From the NCBI GenBank assembly GCA_020881835.1, contig CP052876.1:930001-994000 (forward strand): a stretch of DNA of 64,000 bases, read 5' to 3'. The position numbers were made by a program, and so were the translations under genes. Positions 18,312 to 27,017 of the stretch are shown here, piece by piece. Source of the DNA: Kineosporiaceae bacterium SCSIO 59966 (GTDB taxonomy: Bacteria > Actinomycetota > Actinomycetes > Actinomycetales > SCSIO-59966). Numbering within the stretch: position 1 is the stretch's first letter; the number at the start of each line of letters is the position of its first letter. The notes beneath the pieces were generated by a model. It saw nothing but the letters and a program-made list of their open reading frames with translations. It did not search any database and was not told the DNA's origin.

Positions 18312-19162
18312 CCGCGGGCGAGGTCGCCGCCGGCGGGGTCGCCGCGGCCCGGGTCGAGCCACCCGTGCGGCGTCGCCGCCGGTTCGCGCTGGGGGACTAC
18401 CTGCTGCCCGCGTTCGCGGCGCTCGCGTTCGTCTACCTGTTCGTCCCGATCGCCTACACGTTCGTCTTCTCCTTCAACGACTCCGGCAAGAGCAACCTCG
18501 TCTGGCAGGGCTTCACCCTGGACAACTGGGCCAACCCGTGCGGGGCGCCGGGGGTGTGCGGCGCGGTCGTCAACAGCATCCAGATCGGGCTGATCGCCAC
18601 CGTGGCCGCGACGGCGATGGGCACCCTGATCGCCGTCGCCCTCGTGCGCTACCGGTTCCGGTTCCGGTCCACGATGAACCTGCTGATCTTCCTGCCGATG
18701 GCCACCCCGGAGGTCGTGCTCGGTGCGTCGCTGCTCGCGCAGTTCCTCAACTTCCGGGTGAACCCGGGGTTCTGGACCATCGTCATCGCCCACACGATGT
18801 TCTGCATCAGCTTCGTCGTCGTCACGGTCAAGGCACGAGTGGCGAGCCTCGACCCGCGGCTCGAGGAGGCCGCGGCCGACCTCTACGCCTCGCCGGTGCA
18901 GGCGTTCTGGCGGGTCACCTTCCCGCTGCTGCTGCCGGGGATCGCCGCAGCGGCGATGCTCGCGTTCGCCCTCAGCTTCGACGACTTCATCATCACGAAC
19001 TTCAACTCCGGCAACACCGACACGTTCCCCAAGTTCGTCTACGTCTCGGCCACCCGCGGCATCCCGGCCCAGGCCAACGTCATCGGGTCGGCGATGTTCC
19101 TCCTGGCCCTGGGGGTCGTCGTCCTCGGCCGGGTGCTCAGCAGGAGGCGACGGGCCGCGTGA
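18308..19162 (+). CDS. potC: Polyamine ABC transporter permease, PotC type
   Basis: The 284-residue second permease subunit has six hydrophobic segments and the EAA loop EEAAADLYASPVQAFWRVTF near residues 187-206. The conserved block AFALSFDDFIITNFNSG follows, as is typical of PotC/PotI. Start ATG at 18308 overlaps the potB stop. The stop overlaps the GTG of the FAD oxidase gene, so transport and catabolism are physically coupled. Confidence 0.92.
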   Translation: MTAGEVAAGGVAAARVEPPVRRRRRFALGDYLLPAFAALAFVYLFVPIAYTFVFSFNDSGKSNLVWQGFTLDNWANPCGAPGVCGAVVNSIQIGLIATVAATAMGTLIAVALVRYRFRFRSTMNLLIFLPMATPEVVLGASLLAQFLNFRVNPGFWTIVIAHTMFCISFVVVTVKARVASLDPRLEEAAADLYASPVQAFWRVTFPLLLPGIAAAAMLAFALSFDDFIITNFNSGNTDTFPKFVYVSATRGIPAQANVIGSAMFLLALGVVVLGRVLSRRRRAA

Positions 19163-20547
19163 GACGGATGCTCGCGGACGCCGCGCCGACGCCGTACTGG
19201 CTGGACCGGCCCGAGCGGCCGGACCCCGCCCCGCGGCTCGTCGCCGACACCGAGGCCGACCTCGTCGTCGTCGGGGGCGGGTTCACCGGACTGTGGGCCG
19301 CCCTGCAGGCGGTGGAGGAGGACCCGGGACGCGACGTCGTCCTGCTCGAGGCCGACCTCGTCGCCGAGGGGGCCACCGGACGCAACGGCGGGTTCTGCGC
19401 CGCGAGCCTCACCCACGGGCTGGCGAACGGTCTGGACCGGTTCCCCGAGGAGCTGCCCGAGCTGCTGCGCCTGGGCTTCGGCACGCTGGAGGCCATCGCC
19501 GCCGCGGTCGAGCGGCACGGCATCGCGTGCGACCTGGAGCGCACCGGCGAGCTCACCGTCGCGGTCCAGCCGTGGCAGGTCGACGAGCTCGCCCGGCTGC
19601 ACGCCGAGGCGGACCGGCTCGGGCTGCGCTGGCGGCTGCTGGACGGCGAGACGGTGCGGGACGAGGTCGCCTCACCGACGTACCTGGCCGGGCTGGAGGA
19701 CCCCGACGGGGTCGCCCTGGTCGACCCGGCCCGTCTGGCCTGGGGGCTGCGCGCCGCCTGCCTGCGCCTCGGCGTACGGGTGCACGAGCGGACCCCGGCG
19801 ACCGCACTGGCCCGGGACCCGTCCGGTGTCCGGGTCAGCACCCCGTACGGCACGGTGCGCGCCGCGAAGGTGCTGCTCGCGACCTCGGCGTTCCCGCCGC
19901 TGCTGCCCCGCATCTCGCGGTACGTCGTCCCGGTCTGGGACTACGCGCTGATGACCGCGCCGCTGAGCGCCGAGCAGCGCGCCGCGATCGGCTGGCGTGG
20001 GCGGCACGGGATCTCGGACGCCGGTAACCAGTTCCACTACTACCGGCTCACCGCGGACGACCGGCTGCTGTTCGGCGGCTACGACGCGATCTACCACCTG
20101 GGCGGCAGCACCGACCCGCGGCACGCCCAGCGCCCGGAGACGTTCGCCCTGCTCGCCGACCACCTCGTGCGGACCTTCCCGCAGCTGGACGGGATCCCGG
20201 TCACCCACGCCTGGGGCGGTGTCATCGACACCTGCACCCGGTTCAGCCCGATGTGGGGGACGGCGATGGGCGGCAGGGTCGCCTACGCGGTCGGCTACAC
20301 CGGTCTCGGGGTCGGCGCGTCCCACTTCGGTGCCCGGACCGCGCTGGACCTGCTCGACGGCAGGGACACCGAGCGGACGCGGCTGTCGATGGTGCGGCGC
20401 CGGCCCCGGCCGTTCCCGCCCGAGCCGGTCCGCTGGGGCGGCATCCAGATGACCCGCCGGGCGCTGGCGGCCGCCGACCTGCACGGTGGGCGGCGCGGCC
20501 CGTGGCTGCGTCTGCTCGACGCCCTCGGTCTCGGTTTCGACTCGTGA
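19159..20547 (+). CDS. FAD-dependent amine oxidoreductase (PuuB/OrdL-like)
   Basis: The 462-residue flavoenzyme belongs to the DAO family. LVVVGGGFTGLWAA is near residues 34-47, then GATGRNGGFCAASLTHG, and a C-terminal VGYTGLGVGASHFGAR that completes the FAD site. It resembles gamma-glutamylputrescine oxidase and related amine oxidases. It is the second such enzyme in the island; the other is at 8404-9765. The GTG at 19159 overlaps the potC stop. An ATG three codons later (19168) is an alternative start. Likely substrate is an imported polyamine or derivative, producing an aminoaldehyde, ammonia and peroxide. Confidence 0.8.
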   Translation: MRRMLADAAPTPYWLDRPERPDPAPRLVADTEADLVVVGGGFTGLWAALQAVEEDPGRDVVLLEADLVAEGATGRNGGFCAASLTHGLANGLDRFPEELPELLRLGFGTLEAIAAAVERHGIACDLERTGELTVAVQPWQVDELARLHAEADRLGLRWRLLDGETVRDEVASPTYLAGLEDPDGVALVDPARLAWGLRAACLRLGVRVHERTPATALARDPSGVRVSTPYGTVRAAKVLLATSAFPPLLPRISRYVVPVWDYALMTAPLSAEQRAAIGWRGRHGISDAGNQFHYYRLTADDRLLFGGYDAIYHLGGSTDPRHAQRPETFALLADHLVRTFPQLDGIPVTHAWGGVIDTCTRFSPMWGTAMGGRVAYAVGYTGLGVGASHFGARTALDLLDGRDTERTRLSMVRRRPRPFPPEPVRWGGIQMTRRALAAADLHGGRRGPWLRLLDALGLGFDS

Positions 20548-20602
20548 GCGCCGCCTGCCCGGGCGTCCGGTCGGTCCAGGACCGCACGGTGAACGGACGA
20601 CG

Positions 20603-21643
20603 ATGACCAGGTACGGATCCCAGTTCGGCCCGGACGTGACGTTTCTCGGGGTGCCACGGTGCGACTGGCGCGACCCCACGTCGATGGAGGGCGCCGACGT
20701 CGTCGTGCTGGGGGCTCCCTTCGACGGCGGAACGTCGCACCGGCCGGGCACTCGGTTCGGGCCGCTGGCCATCCGCACCGCCGACTACCTCGCCCACGAC
20801 GGCTCCCGGCCGTCCCTGGCCCTGCGCACCGACGCGCTGCAGGACCTCGACGTCCGCGACGCCGGGGACGTGGAGATGCCACCCGGCCACATCGAGCGCT
20901 CCCTGGCCGCCCTGGAGGAGGCGGTCGGCGCGGTGGCCGCCGCCGGGGCGGTGCCCGTCGTCCTCGGCGGGGACCACAGCGTGACGTACGCCGACGCCCG
21001 TGGCGTCGCGGCCCACCACGGCGAGGGCCGGGTGTCGATGATCCACTTCGACGCGCACGCCGACACCGGTGACATCGAGTTCGGGTCGCTGTGGGGTCAC
21101 GGGCAGCCGATGCGCCGCCTCATCGAGTCCGGTGCGCTCCGCGGCGACCGCTTCCTGCAGATCGGCCTGCGGGGGTACTGGCCGGGGCCGCAGACGCTGC
21201 GCTGGATGGCCGAGCAGCGGATGCGCTCCTTCGAGATGAGCGAGATCGGCGCCCGCGGGCTCGCAGCCTGTCTCGACGAGGCCTTCACCATCGCGGTCGA
21301 CGACTGCGACGGGGTCTTCCTGTCCGTCGACATCGACGTCGCGGACCCCGGTCACGCACCCGGCACGGGCACCCCCGAGCCCGGTGGTCTCACCGCGCGC
21401 GAGCTGCTCGACGCGGTGCGGCGGACCTGCCTGGAGGTGCCCGTGGTCGGGGTCGACGTCGTCGAGGTGTCCCCGCCCTACGACCACGCCGACATCACCG
21501 CCGCGCTCGCCAACCGGGTGGTCCTCGAGGCGCTGTCGGCGACCGCCCGACGCCGCCAGGACGCCGCCGCCGGCACCACCTGGCAGCCCGCCCGGCCGCT
21601 CCTGGACGGTCGGCTCGACCCGGACCCCGAGGAGGCCCCCTGA
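20603..21643 (+). CDS. speB: Agmatinase-family ureohydrolase
   Basis: The 346-residue Mn-dependent hydrolase releases urea from a guanidino compound. Metal ligands are all present: His125 in GGDHS, Asp150, His152 and Asp154 in HFDAHADTGD, and Asp243/Asp245 in SVDIDVADPGHAPGTGTPEP. These motifs fit agmatinase or guanidinobutyrase. Context with putrescine and GABA catabolism allows either agmatine to putrescine or 4-guanidinobutyrate to GABA. A GGACGA sequence precedes the ATG at 20603. The stop overlaps the start of the next gene (TGATG). Confidence 0.85.
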   Translation: MTRYGSQFGPDVTFLGVPRCDWRDPTSMEGADVVVLGAPFDGGTSHRPGTRFGPLAIRTADYLAHDGSRPSLALRTDALQDLDVRDAGDVEMPPGHIERSLAALEEAVGAVAAAGAVPVVLGGDHSVTYADARGVAAHHGEGRVSMIHFDAHADTGDIEFGSLWGHGQPMRRLIESGALRGDRFLQIGLRGYWPGPQTLRWMAEQRMRSFEMSEIGARGLAACLDEAFTIAVDDCDGVFLSVDIDVADPGHAPGTGTPEPGGLTARELLDAVRRTCLEVPVVGVDVVEVSPPYDHADITAALANRVVLEALSATARRRQDAAAGTTWQPARPLLDGRLDPDPEEAP

Positions 21644-22890
21644 TGCGCATCCTGCTGGTCGGCGCCGGAGGCGTCGGCGACGCCTTCGCCAGGATCGCCG
21701 CCCGCCGTGACTTCTTCGAGCGCTTGGTGGTCGCCGACCAGGACCCGCGGCGGGCGCAGCGCACCGTCGCCGCGGTGCGGGAGCGGCACCCGGGCGAGGA
21801 CCGGCTGGTCGCCGCCCGGGTCGACGCCTCGTCCGCCGCCGAGGTCACCGCGCTGGCCCGCGAGCACGGCGTCACCCACGTGCTGAACGCCGTCGACCCC
21901 CGCTTCGTGCTGCCGGTGTTCGAGGGTGCCCTGGCCGCCGGTGCCGACTACCTCGACATGGCGATGTCGCTGTCCCGGCCGCACCCGGAGCAGCCGTGGT
22001 CCCGGACCGGGGTCAAGCTCGGGGACGAGCAGTTCGCGGCCGCGCCGCGCTGGGAGCGGGCCGGTCGGCTCGCGCTGGTCGGGATGGGGGTCGAACCGGG
22101 GCTGTCCGACGTCTTCGCCCGGTACGCCGTCGACCACCTCTTCTCCGACGTCGACGAGCTGGGTACCAGGGACGGGTCCAACCTCACGGTCGACGGCCCG
22201 GACGGGCCCGCGTTCGCGCCGTCCTTCTCGATCTGGACGACGATCGAGGAGTGCCTCAACCCGCCGGTCGTCTGGGAGCGGGACCGCGGCTGGTACACCA
22301 CGGAGCCGTTCTCCGAGCCCGAGGTGTTCGACTTCCCCGGTGGGATCGGCCCCGTCGAGTGCGTGCACGTCGAGCACGAGGAGGTCGTCCTCATGCCCCG
22401 CTGGCTCGACGCCCGGCGGGTGACGTTCAAGTACGGACTCGGGGCCGACTTCATCGAGGTCCTGCGCACCCTGCGCCGGCTCGGGCTGGACCGGACCGAG
22501 CCGGTGCGGGTCGGTGGTGTGCAGGTGTCCCCGCGGGACGTGGTCGCCGCCTGCCTGCCGGACCCGGCCACGCTGGGTGACCGGATGCGCGGCGCGACCT
22601 GCGCCGGGCTGTGGGTGACCGGGACGGGCCGGGACGGGGCACCGCGGGAGGTGTACCTCCACCACGTCGTCGACAACTCCTGGTCGGTGCGCGAGTACGG
22701 CGTCCAGTGCGTCGTGTGGCAGACCGCGGTCAACCCGGCGGTTGCCCTCGAGCTGCTGGCCCGAGGCACCTGGCGCGGGACGGGCGTGCTGGGGCCGGAG
22801 GCCTTCGACGCCGTGCCCTTCCTCGAGCTGCTCGCGGCGCCGGACGGCTACGCCTCCCCGTGGGCACTGCAGGAGCGCACCCCGTCCTGA
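21643..22890 (+). CDS. Saccharopine dehydrogenase-like NAD(P)-binding protein
   Basis: The 415-residue protein begins with a Rossmann motif LLVGAGGVGDAF (glycines 7, 9, 10 and 12). It then shows the saccharopine-dehydrogenase-type block THVLNAVDPRFVLPVFEGAL and GMGVEPGLSDVFARYAVDH. Relatives include saccharopine reductases, homospermidine synthase and carboxynorspermidine dehydrogenase, which form or split secondary amines. It is coupled by TGATG to the agmatinase-family gene and lies between a polyamine importer and GABA genes. A polyamine-adduct reductase or oxidase role is therefore plausible, but this is inference. A true lysine-pathway role is less likely since no partner gene is nearby. 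Confidence 0.68.
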   Translation: MRILLVGAGGVGDAFARIAARRDFFERLVVADQDPRRAQRTVAAVRERHPGEDRLVAARVDASSAAEVTALAREHGVTHVLNAVDPRFVLPVFEGALAAGADYLDMAMSLSRPHPEQPWSRTGVKLGDEQFAAAPRWERAGRLALVGMGVEPGLSDVFARYAVDHLFSDVDELGTRDGSNLTVDGPDGPAFAPSFSIWTTIEECLNPPVVWERDRGWYTTEPFSEPEVFDFPGGIGPVECVHVEHEEVVLMPRWLDARRVTFKYGLGADFIEVLRTLRRLGLDRTEPVRVGGVQVSPRDVVAACLPDPATLGDRMRGATCAGLWVTGTGRDGAPREVYLHHVVDNSWSVREYGVQCVVWQTAVNPAVALELLARGTWRGTGVLGPEAFDAVPFLELLAAPDGYASPWALQERTPS

Positions 22891-22949
22891 CGGCCGCCAG
22901 CCCCGGGGCACCGGGTGCGCGCACGCCGCCGGCCGGGCAGGATGCCGGC

Positions 22950-23519
22950 GTGCAGGCGGCCGGTGACAGCGAGGTGTGGCTGGTCCGCCACGGGGAGACC
23001 CGGTGGAGCCGGGAGCACCGCCACACGTCGGTGACCGACCTCGAGCTCACCGCCGCGGGCGTGGCCGCCGCGAGGGCGCTGGGACCCCGCCTGCGCGGGA
23101 CCGCCTTCGACCTCGTGCTGACCAGCCCGCTGCGCCGGGCCCGGGACACCGCCCGGACCGCCGGGTTCGCCGACGCCGTCGTCGACGACAGGCTGCACGA
23201 GTGGCGGTACGGCGACGTCGAGGGCGTCAGCACGGCGGCGATGCGCCAGAGGGTCGCCGGCTGGACGGTCTGGACGCACGAGGTCCCCGGCGGGGAGCAG
23301 GTGGACGACGTCGCCCGGCGCGCCGACGGGGTCGTCGAGCGGCTCCGTGACGCCGGCCGGTCGCTGGTGTTCGCCCACGGGCACCTGCTGCGGGTGCTCG
23401 CCGTGCGCTGGCTGGGCCTGGACGCCCGCGCCGGGGCCCACCTGCGCCTCGACACCGGCACCGTGTCCGTGCTCGGCTGGGAGCGCGAGACGCCGGCCGT
23501 CGTGCGCTGGAACACCTGA
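22950..23519 (+). CDS. Histidine phosphatase family protein (phosphoglycerate mutase-like)
   Basis: The 189-residue protein has RHGET at residues 13-17 and the second histidine in FAHGHLLRVLA near residue 137. SPLRRARDTA near residues 56-65 is also typical of broad-specificity phosphatases of this superfamily. The GTG at 22950 has no Shine-Dalgarno sequence; CAGGAT lies 6 bases upstream as in prpE and the LOG gene. It is convergent with the next gene, only 6 bases apart. The substrate is not identifiable. Confidence 0.8.
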   Translation: MQAAGDSEVWLVRHGETRWSREHRHTSVTDLELTAAGVAAARALGPRLRGTAFDLVLTSPLRRARDTARTAGFADAVVDDRLHEWRYGDVEGVSTAAMRQRVAGWTVWTHEVPGGEQVDDVARRADGVVERLRDAGRSLVFAHGHLLRVLAVRWLGLDARAGAHLRLDTGTVSVLGWERETPAVVRWNT

Positions 23520-23525
23520 CGGGGC

Positions 23526-24101
23526 TCAGGTCGGCGGCTCCACCGGCTCGGCGCCGCGGTGGATGGGGACACCGGTGAACTCCACGTCGACCGGCGCGGT
23601 GAAGCGTCGTCCGTTGATCTCGTCGTGGCGCATGAACGTGGGCGGCTCGACGTGCACCCGGAGGGTGTACTCGCCGTCCTCCGGCAGCGACCAGTTGCGG
23701 GCGTAGTGGTAGAGCATCGGGTGCCACACCAGCTCCTGGGGGAACGGGCCGAGCTCCTGCCCGCTCGGGCTGACCAGGGTCGCGCTGACCTCCAGGCCGG
23801 GGATGAACCGGCCGTCGGCGGCGTCGCACACCGCGACCTCGACGTGGGCGTTGGTGTCGCCGGGGTTGTGCCACACCAGCTCCCCGTCGGTGAGCTGGTA
23901 CATCCCTTCGGCCTCCTCGATGGCGTACCCGACGAGGTACTCACCGACCTGCTGGATGCCGCCGGTGTCGGCGACCTCCTGGGCCATGTGCTCCAGGGCC
24001 CGCCGGTAGGCCTGGCCCTGCGCGACGGCGAGCTCGAGCTGGCGGTCGGTGGCCTCCGAGGAGGTCGGGTCCATGGGCGGTGTGCCCGGTGCGCTGGTCA
24101 T
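23526..24101 (-). CDS. Iron-transport (P19/Tp34)-like beta-sandwich protein, no signal peptide
   Basis: The 191-residue protein has a ~55-residue helical N-terminus (QLELAVAQGQAYRRALEHMA), then a beta-rich part. The blocks DTNAHVEVAVCDA, RFIPGLEVSATL, WHPMLYHYARNWSLPEDG and PPTFMRHDEINGRRF recall the P19/Tp34 periplasmic iron/copper-binding fold (Iron_transport family). The match is by eye and tentative. Unlike those proteins it has no signal peptide or lipobox, so it is predicted cytoplasmic. It lies downstream of the aminotransferase pair on the same strand, 88 bases after the 24190-25536 gene, and may be part of that operon. Function unknown. Confidence 0.5.
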   Translation of the reverse strand: MTSAPGTPPMDPTSSEATDRQLELAVAQGQAYRRALEHMAQEVADTGGIQQVGEYLVGYAIEEAEGMYQLTDGELVWHNPGDTNAHVEVAVCDAADGRFIPGLEVSATLVSPSGQELGPFPQELVWHPMLYHYARNWSLPEDGEYTLRVHVEPPTFMRHDEINGRRFTAPVDVEFTGVPIHRGAEPVEPPT

Positions 24102-24189
24102 TCACCCCTCCTGTGCCGTGCGGTCTCCTCCGAGGGTGCCCGGTGGCCCGGCGCCGCGCATCCCGGGAGCCGGCCCAGCGCTGGACGGG

Positions 24190-25536
24190 TCACCCCAGCG
24201 ACTGCAGGGCCCGTCCGAACGACGCGGTGTGCCGGTCGACGTCCTGCGCCGAGGTCTGCGGGGACATCAGCGCCATGTTGTGGAAGGGGGTGAGCAGCAC
24301 CCCGTCGTTGAGGGCGGCGAGGTGCAGGTACTGCTGGAGGGCGAAGTCGTCCGCGGCGGCGGCCTCGGCGCCGGTGCGCGGTGGCTCGGGGGAGAACGCG
24401 TACTCCGCCCGGCACCCCAGCCGGGTGACGTGCCAGGGCACCCCGTGCTCGGCGAGGGACTGCTGCACCCCCGCCGTCCAGCGGACCGCCATCTGCTCCA
24501 TGTGCCCGAACGCCTCGTCGGTGAGCACCTCGGTCAGCGTCGCCCGGACCGCGGCGAGGGACAGCGCGTTGCCGGCCAGCGTGCCCCCCACCCCGCCGAC
24601 GTCGACGTCCTCCAGGTCGACGGAGGAGCGCACCCGCTGGGCCAGCTCGGCGGTCATCCCGAACGCCCCCGCCGGGACGCCGCCCCCGATCGTCTTGCCG
24701 ACGACCACGGCGTCCGGCTGCAGGTCCCAGGCCCTGGTGCAGCCGCCCGGCCCGGCGCACAGCGTGTGCGTCTCGTCCAGGACGAGCAGCACGCCGTAGC
24801 GCGTGCACAGGTCACGCAGCGCCTCGTGGTACCCCGGCTCCGGCAGCACGATGCCGATGTTCGTCATCGCCGGCTCCAGCAGCGCGCACGCCACCTCACC
24901 GGTCGACAGCGCGGCCTCCAGCGCGTCCACGTCGTTGAACGGGACGACGACGGTCGTCACCGCGGGGTCGACCGGGGGGCCGATGCTGCCGCGCCGGGCC
25001 ACGACCCGGCCGGTGCCCGGGTCGAGGGTGGCGAAGGTCTCGTCGACGGTCCCGTGGTAGCAGTAGTCGACCACCAGCACCTTCGGGCGGCCCGTGACGT
25101 GCCGGGCGTAGCGGATCAGGTGCCGGTTCGCGTCGGTCGCCGAGAGCGTGAACTGCCACTGCGGGACGCCGAAGCGGCGGCCGAGCTCCTCGGCTGCCAG
25201 CGCCGCGTCCTGCGTCGGCAGCATCGCCGTGATCCCCCGCCCGACCTGCTCGCGGACGGCGGCGACGGTGGCCGCGGGGGAGTGCCCCACCATCGCGCCG
25301 GTGTCGCCGAGGCACAGGTCCACGTGGTCGATGCCGTCCACGCAGGTGAAGTGCGCACCGTGCGCCTCGTCGACGAAGACCGGGAACGGTCCCGGCCACT
25401 TGGCCATCCACGACATCGGGACGCCGCCGGGCATCGACTCCTGCGCCCTCGCCGCGAGCTCCCGCGACCGCGGCCTGGCCGCGACGAACCGCTGCGTCTC
25501 GGCCGCGGTCAGCTCGGCGAGCCGGTCGGCGTTCAC
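24190..25536 (-). CDS. Class III aminotransferase, glutamate-1-semialdehyde aminomutase-like
   Basis: The 448-residue PLP enzyme has the Schiff-base lysine Lys281 in VVVGKTIGGGVPAGAFG and the cofactor aspartate in DETHTL (254-259). The N-terminal half (ESMPGGVPMSWM, GDTGAMVGHSP) resembles the glutamate-1-semialdehyde aminomutase subgroup rather than GabT. The substrate region differs enough that heme biosynthesis is unlikely in this place. Its GTG start lies in the gabT stop (GTGA), so the two aminotransferases are made together. A role on a second amino donor or aminoaldehyde in the same pathway is inferred from that coupling only. Confidence 0.78.
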   Translation of the reverse strand: MNADRLAELTAAETQRFVAARPRSRELAARAQESMPGGVPMSWMAKWPGPFPVFVDEAHGAHFTCVDGIDHVDLCLGDTGAMVGHSPAATVAAVREQVGRGITAMLPTQDAALAAEELGRRFGVPQWQFTLSATDANRHLIRYARHVTGRPKVLVVDYCYHGTVDETFATLDPGTGRVVARRGSIGPPVDPAVTTVVVPFNDVDALEAALSTGEVACALLEPAMTNIGIVLPEPGYHEALRDLCTRYGVLLVLDETHTLCAGPGGCTRAWDLQPDAVVVGKTIGGGVPAGAFGMTAELAQRVRSSVDLEDVDVGGVGGTLAGNALSLAAVRATLTEVLTDEAFGHMEQMAVRWTAGVQQSLAEHGVPWHVTRLGCRAEYAFSPEPPRTGAEAAAADDFALQQYLHLAALNDGVLLTPFHNMALMSPQTSAQDVDRHTASFGRALQSLG

Positions 25537-26891
25537 GCGAGACTCTCCGCCACGGCTGACTCGAGGACGTCCAGGGCCTCGTCGAGCAGCCGGGGGGCGA
25601 TCGTCAGCGGGGGCAGGAACCGCAGGACGTTGCCGTAGGTGCCGGCGGTCAGCGTGACCACACCGGCGGCGTGGCAGGCCGCGCTGATCCGCGCGGCCTG
25701 CGCGGCGTCCGGCTCGGTGGTCCCCGGGTGGACCAGCTCGATCGCGAGCATGGCTCCGCGACCGCGGACGTCGCCGATCGCCGGGTGGTGCTGCGCCAGG
25801 GCGCGCAGCCGCGGCAGCATCTGCTCCTCGACGGCCCGGGCGCGGGCCGGCAGGTCGTCCTCGACGAGGGTGCGCATGGCCGCCAGCGCCGCGGCGCAGG
25901 CGACCGGGTTGCCGCCGTACGTCCCGCCCAGGCCGCCGGGGTGGACGGCGTCCACCACCTCGGCCCGCCCGACGACGCCGGCCAGGGGCAGGCCCCCGGC
26001 GACGCCCTTGGCGACCGTCATGAGGTCGGGCACGACCCCTTCGTGCTCGCAGGCGAACACCCGGCCGGTGCGCCCGAACCCGGTCTGGATCTCGTCGGCG
26101 ACGAGCAGCACCCCGTGCTGGCGGCACCAGCGCTCCACCGCGGGCAGGAAGCCGGGAGCGGGGACGACGAAGCCGCCCTCGCCCTGGATCGGCTCCACGA
26201 CGACGCACGCGACGCGGTCGGCGCCGACCTGGGTGGTGACGGCGTCCAGCGCCCGGGCAGCCGCCTCCTCCCCGGTGACCGGGACCGGCTCCCGGAACGG
26301 GTAGGACGTCGGCACCCGGTAGACCTCGCCCGCGAACGGCCCGAACCCGCTCTTGTACGGCACGGCCTTGGCGGTCATCGCCATCGTGAGGTTCGTGCGG
26401 CCGTGGTAGGCGTGGTCGAGGACGACGACGGCGTCCCGTCCGGTGGCGTGCCGGGCGATCTTCACCGCGTTCTCCACCGCCTCGGCGCCGGAGTTGAACA
26501 GCGCCGCCCGCTTCGGGTGGGACCCCGGTGACAGCTCCGCCAGGCGCTCGCAGACCGCGACGTAGCCCTCGTAGGGCGTGACCATGAAGCAGGTGTGGGT
26601 GAAGGCTGCGACCTGCTCCTGCACGGCGTGGACCACGGCCGGCGCGGCGTGCCCCACGTTGACGACGGCGATCCCGGAGCCCAGGTCGATGAGGTGGTTG
26701 CCGTCGACGTCGACGATCACGGCTCCGCCGGCGCGCTCGACGTAGACCGGCAGCGTCGTGGCGACGCCGCGGGCCACGGCGGACTCCTTGCGGGCGGCGA
26801 GCTCCCGCGAGCGCGGGCCGGGGACCGGGGTGAGGAGTCGGCGGACCTGCTCGACGCCGTTGACGACGTCAGGTGCGGGGGCGGTTGTCAT
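25533..26891 (-). CDS. gabT: 4-aminobutyrate aminotransferase
   Basis: The 452-residue enzyme transfers the amino group of GABA to 2-oxoglutarate, giving succinic semialdehyde. The PLP lysine is Lys295 in TVAKGVAGGLPLAG, with Asp266/Glu267 in ADEIQTGFGRTG. EPIQGEGGF near residues 233-241 is the GabT-type block. It is divergent from gabD with a 126-base shared control region, and coupled at its 3' end to a second aminotransferase. A 12-base palindrome covers its start codon. A tiny upstream frame (ATG-CCG-GCA-TGA) ends inside the gabT ATG. Confidence 0.9.
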   Translation of the reverse strand: MTTAPAPDVVNGVEQVRRLLTPVPGPRSRELAARKESAVARGVATTLPVYVERAGGAVIVDVDGNHLIDLGSGIAVVNVGHAAPAVVHAVQEQVAAFTHTCFMVTPYEGYVAVCERLAELSPGSHPKRAALFNSGAEAVENAVKIARHATGRDAVVVLDHAYHGRTNLTMAMTAKAVPYKSGFGPFAGEVYRVPTSYPFREPVPVTGEEAAARALDAVTTQVGADRVACVVVEPIQGEGGFVVPAPGFLPAVERWCRQHGVLLVADEIQTGFGRTGRVFACEHEGVVPDLMTVAKGVAGGLPLAGVVGRAEVVDAVHPGGLGGTYGGNPVACAAALAAMRTLVEDDLPARARAVEEQMLPRLRALAQHHPAIGDVRGRGAMLAIELVHPGTTEPDAAQAARISAACHAAGVVTLTAGTYGNVLRFLPPLTIAPRLLDEALDVLESAVAESLA

Positions 26892-26900
26892 GCCGGCATG
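26889..26900. promoter_or_regulatory. Perfect 12-bp palindrome over the gabT start
   Basis: CATGCCGGCATG is fully self-complementary and includes the gabT start codon on the minus strand. Just beyond it, GTGAC (26904-26908) and GTCAC (26921-26925) form a second spaced dyad. Either could be an operator in the gabT/gabD divergent region. The palindrome also contains an out-of-frame ATG whose three-codon frame stops by overlapping the gabT ATG. Confidence 0.45.
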
Positions 26901-27003
26901 GTAGTGACGGATACGCCTGTGTCACCAGGTCTCAGCGACGGATTCCGTGGGTCGAGCCGGCAACGCCCCCGGCATCCGTGGTCCGCACCGACGGTCGACT
27001 CGG

Positions 27004-27009
27004 TAGAGT
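27004..27009 (+). promoter_or_regulatory. Predicted -10 box of gabD (leaderless)
   Basis: TAGAGT ends 8 bases before the gabD ATG, and no Shine-Dalgarno sequence lies between. Transcription would start at or next to the start codon. Confidence 0.5.
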
Positions 27010-27017
27010 CGGTGCCC

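Noticed and set aside
23526-24101. Calling the P19-like protein a periplasmic iron transporter
   Set aside because: There is no signal peptide or lipobox, and the similarity rests on short blocks only, so only a tentative fold-level call is given.
24190-25536. Calling this aminotransferase hemL (heme biosynthesis)
   Set aside because: It is coupled to gabT inside a catabolic island and no heme genes are nearby; the match is at family level only.
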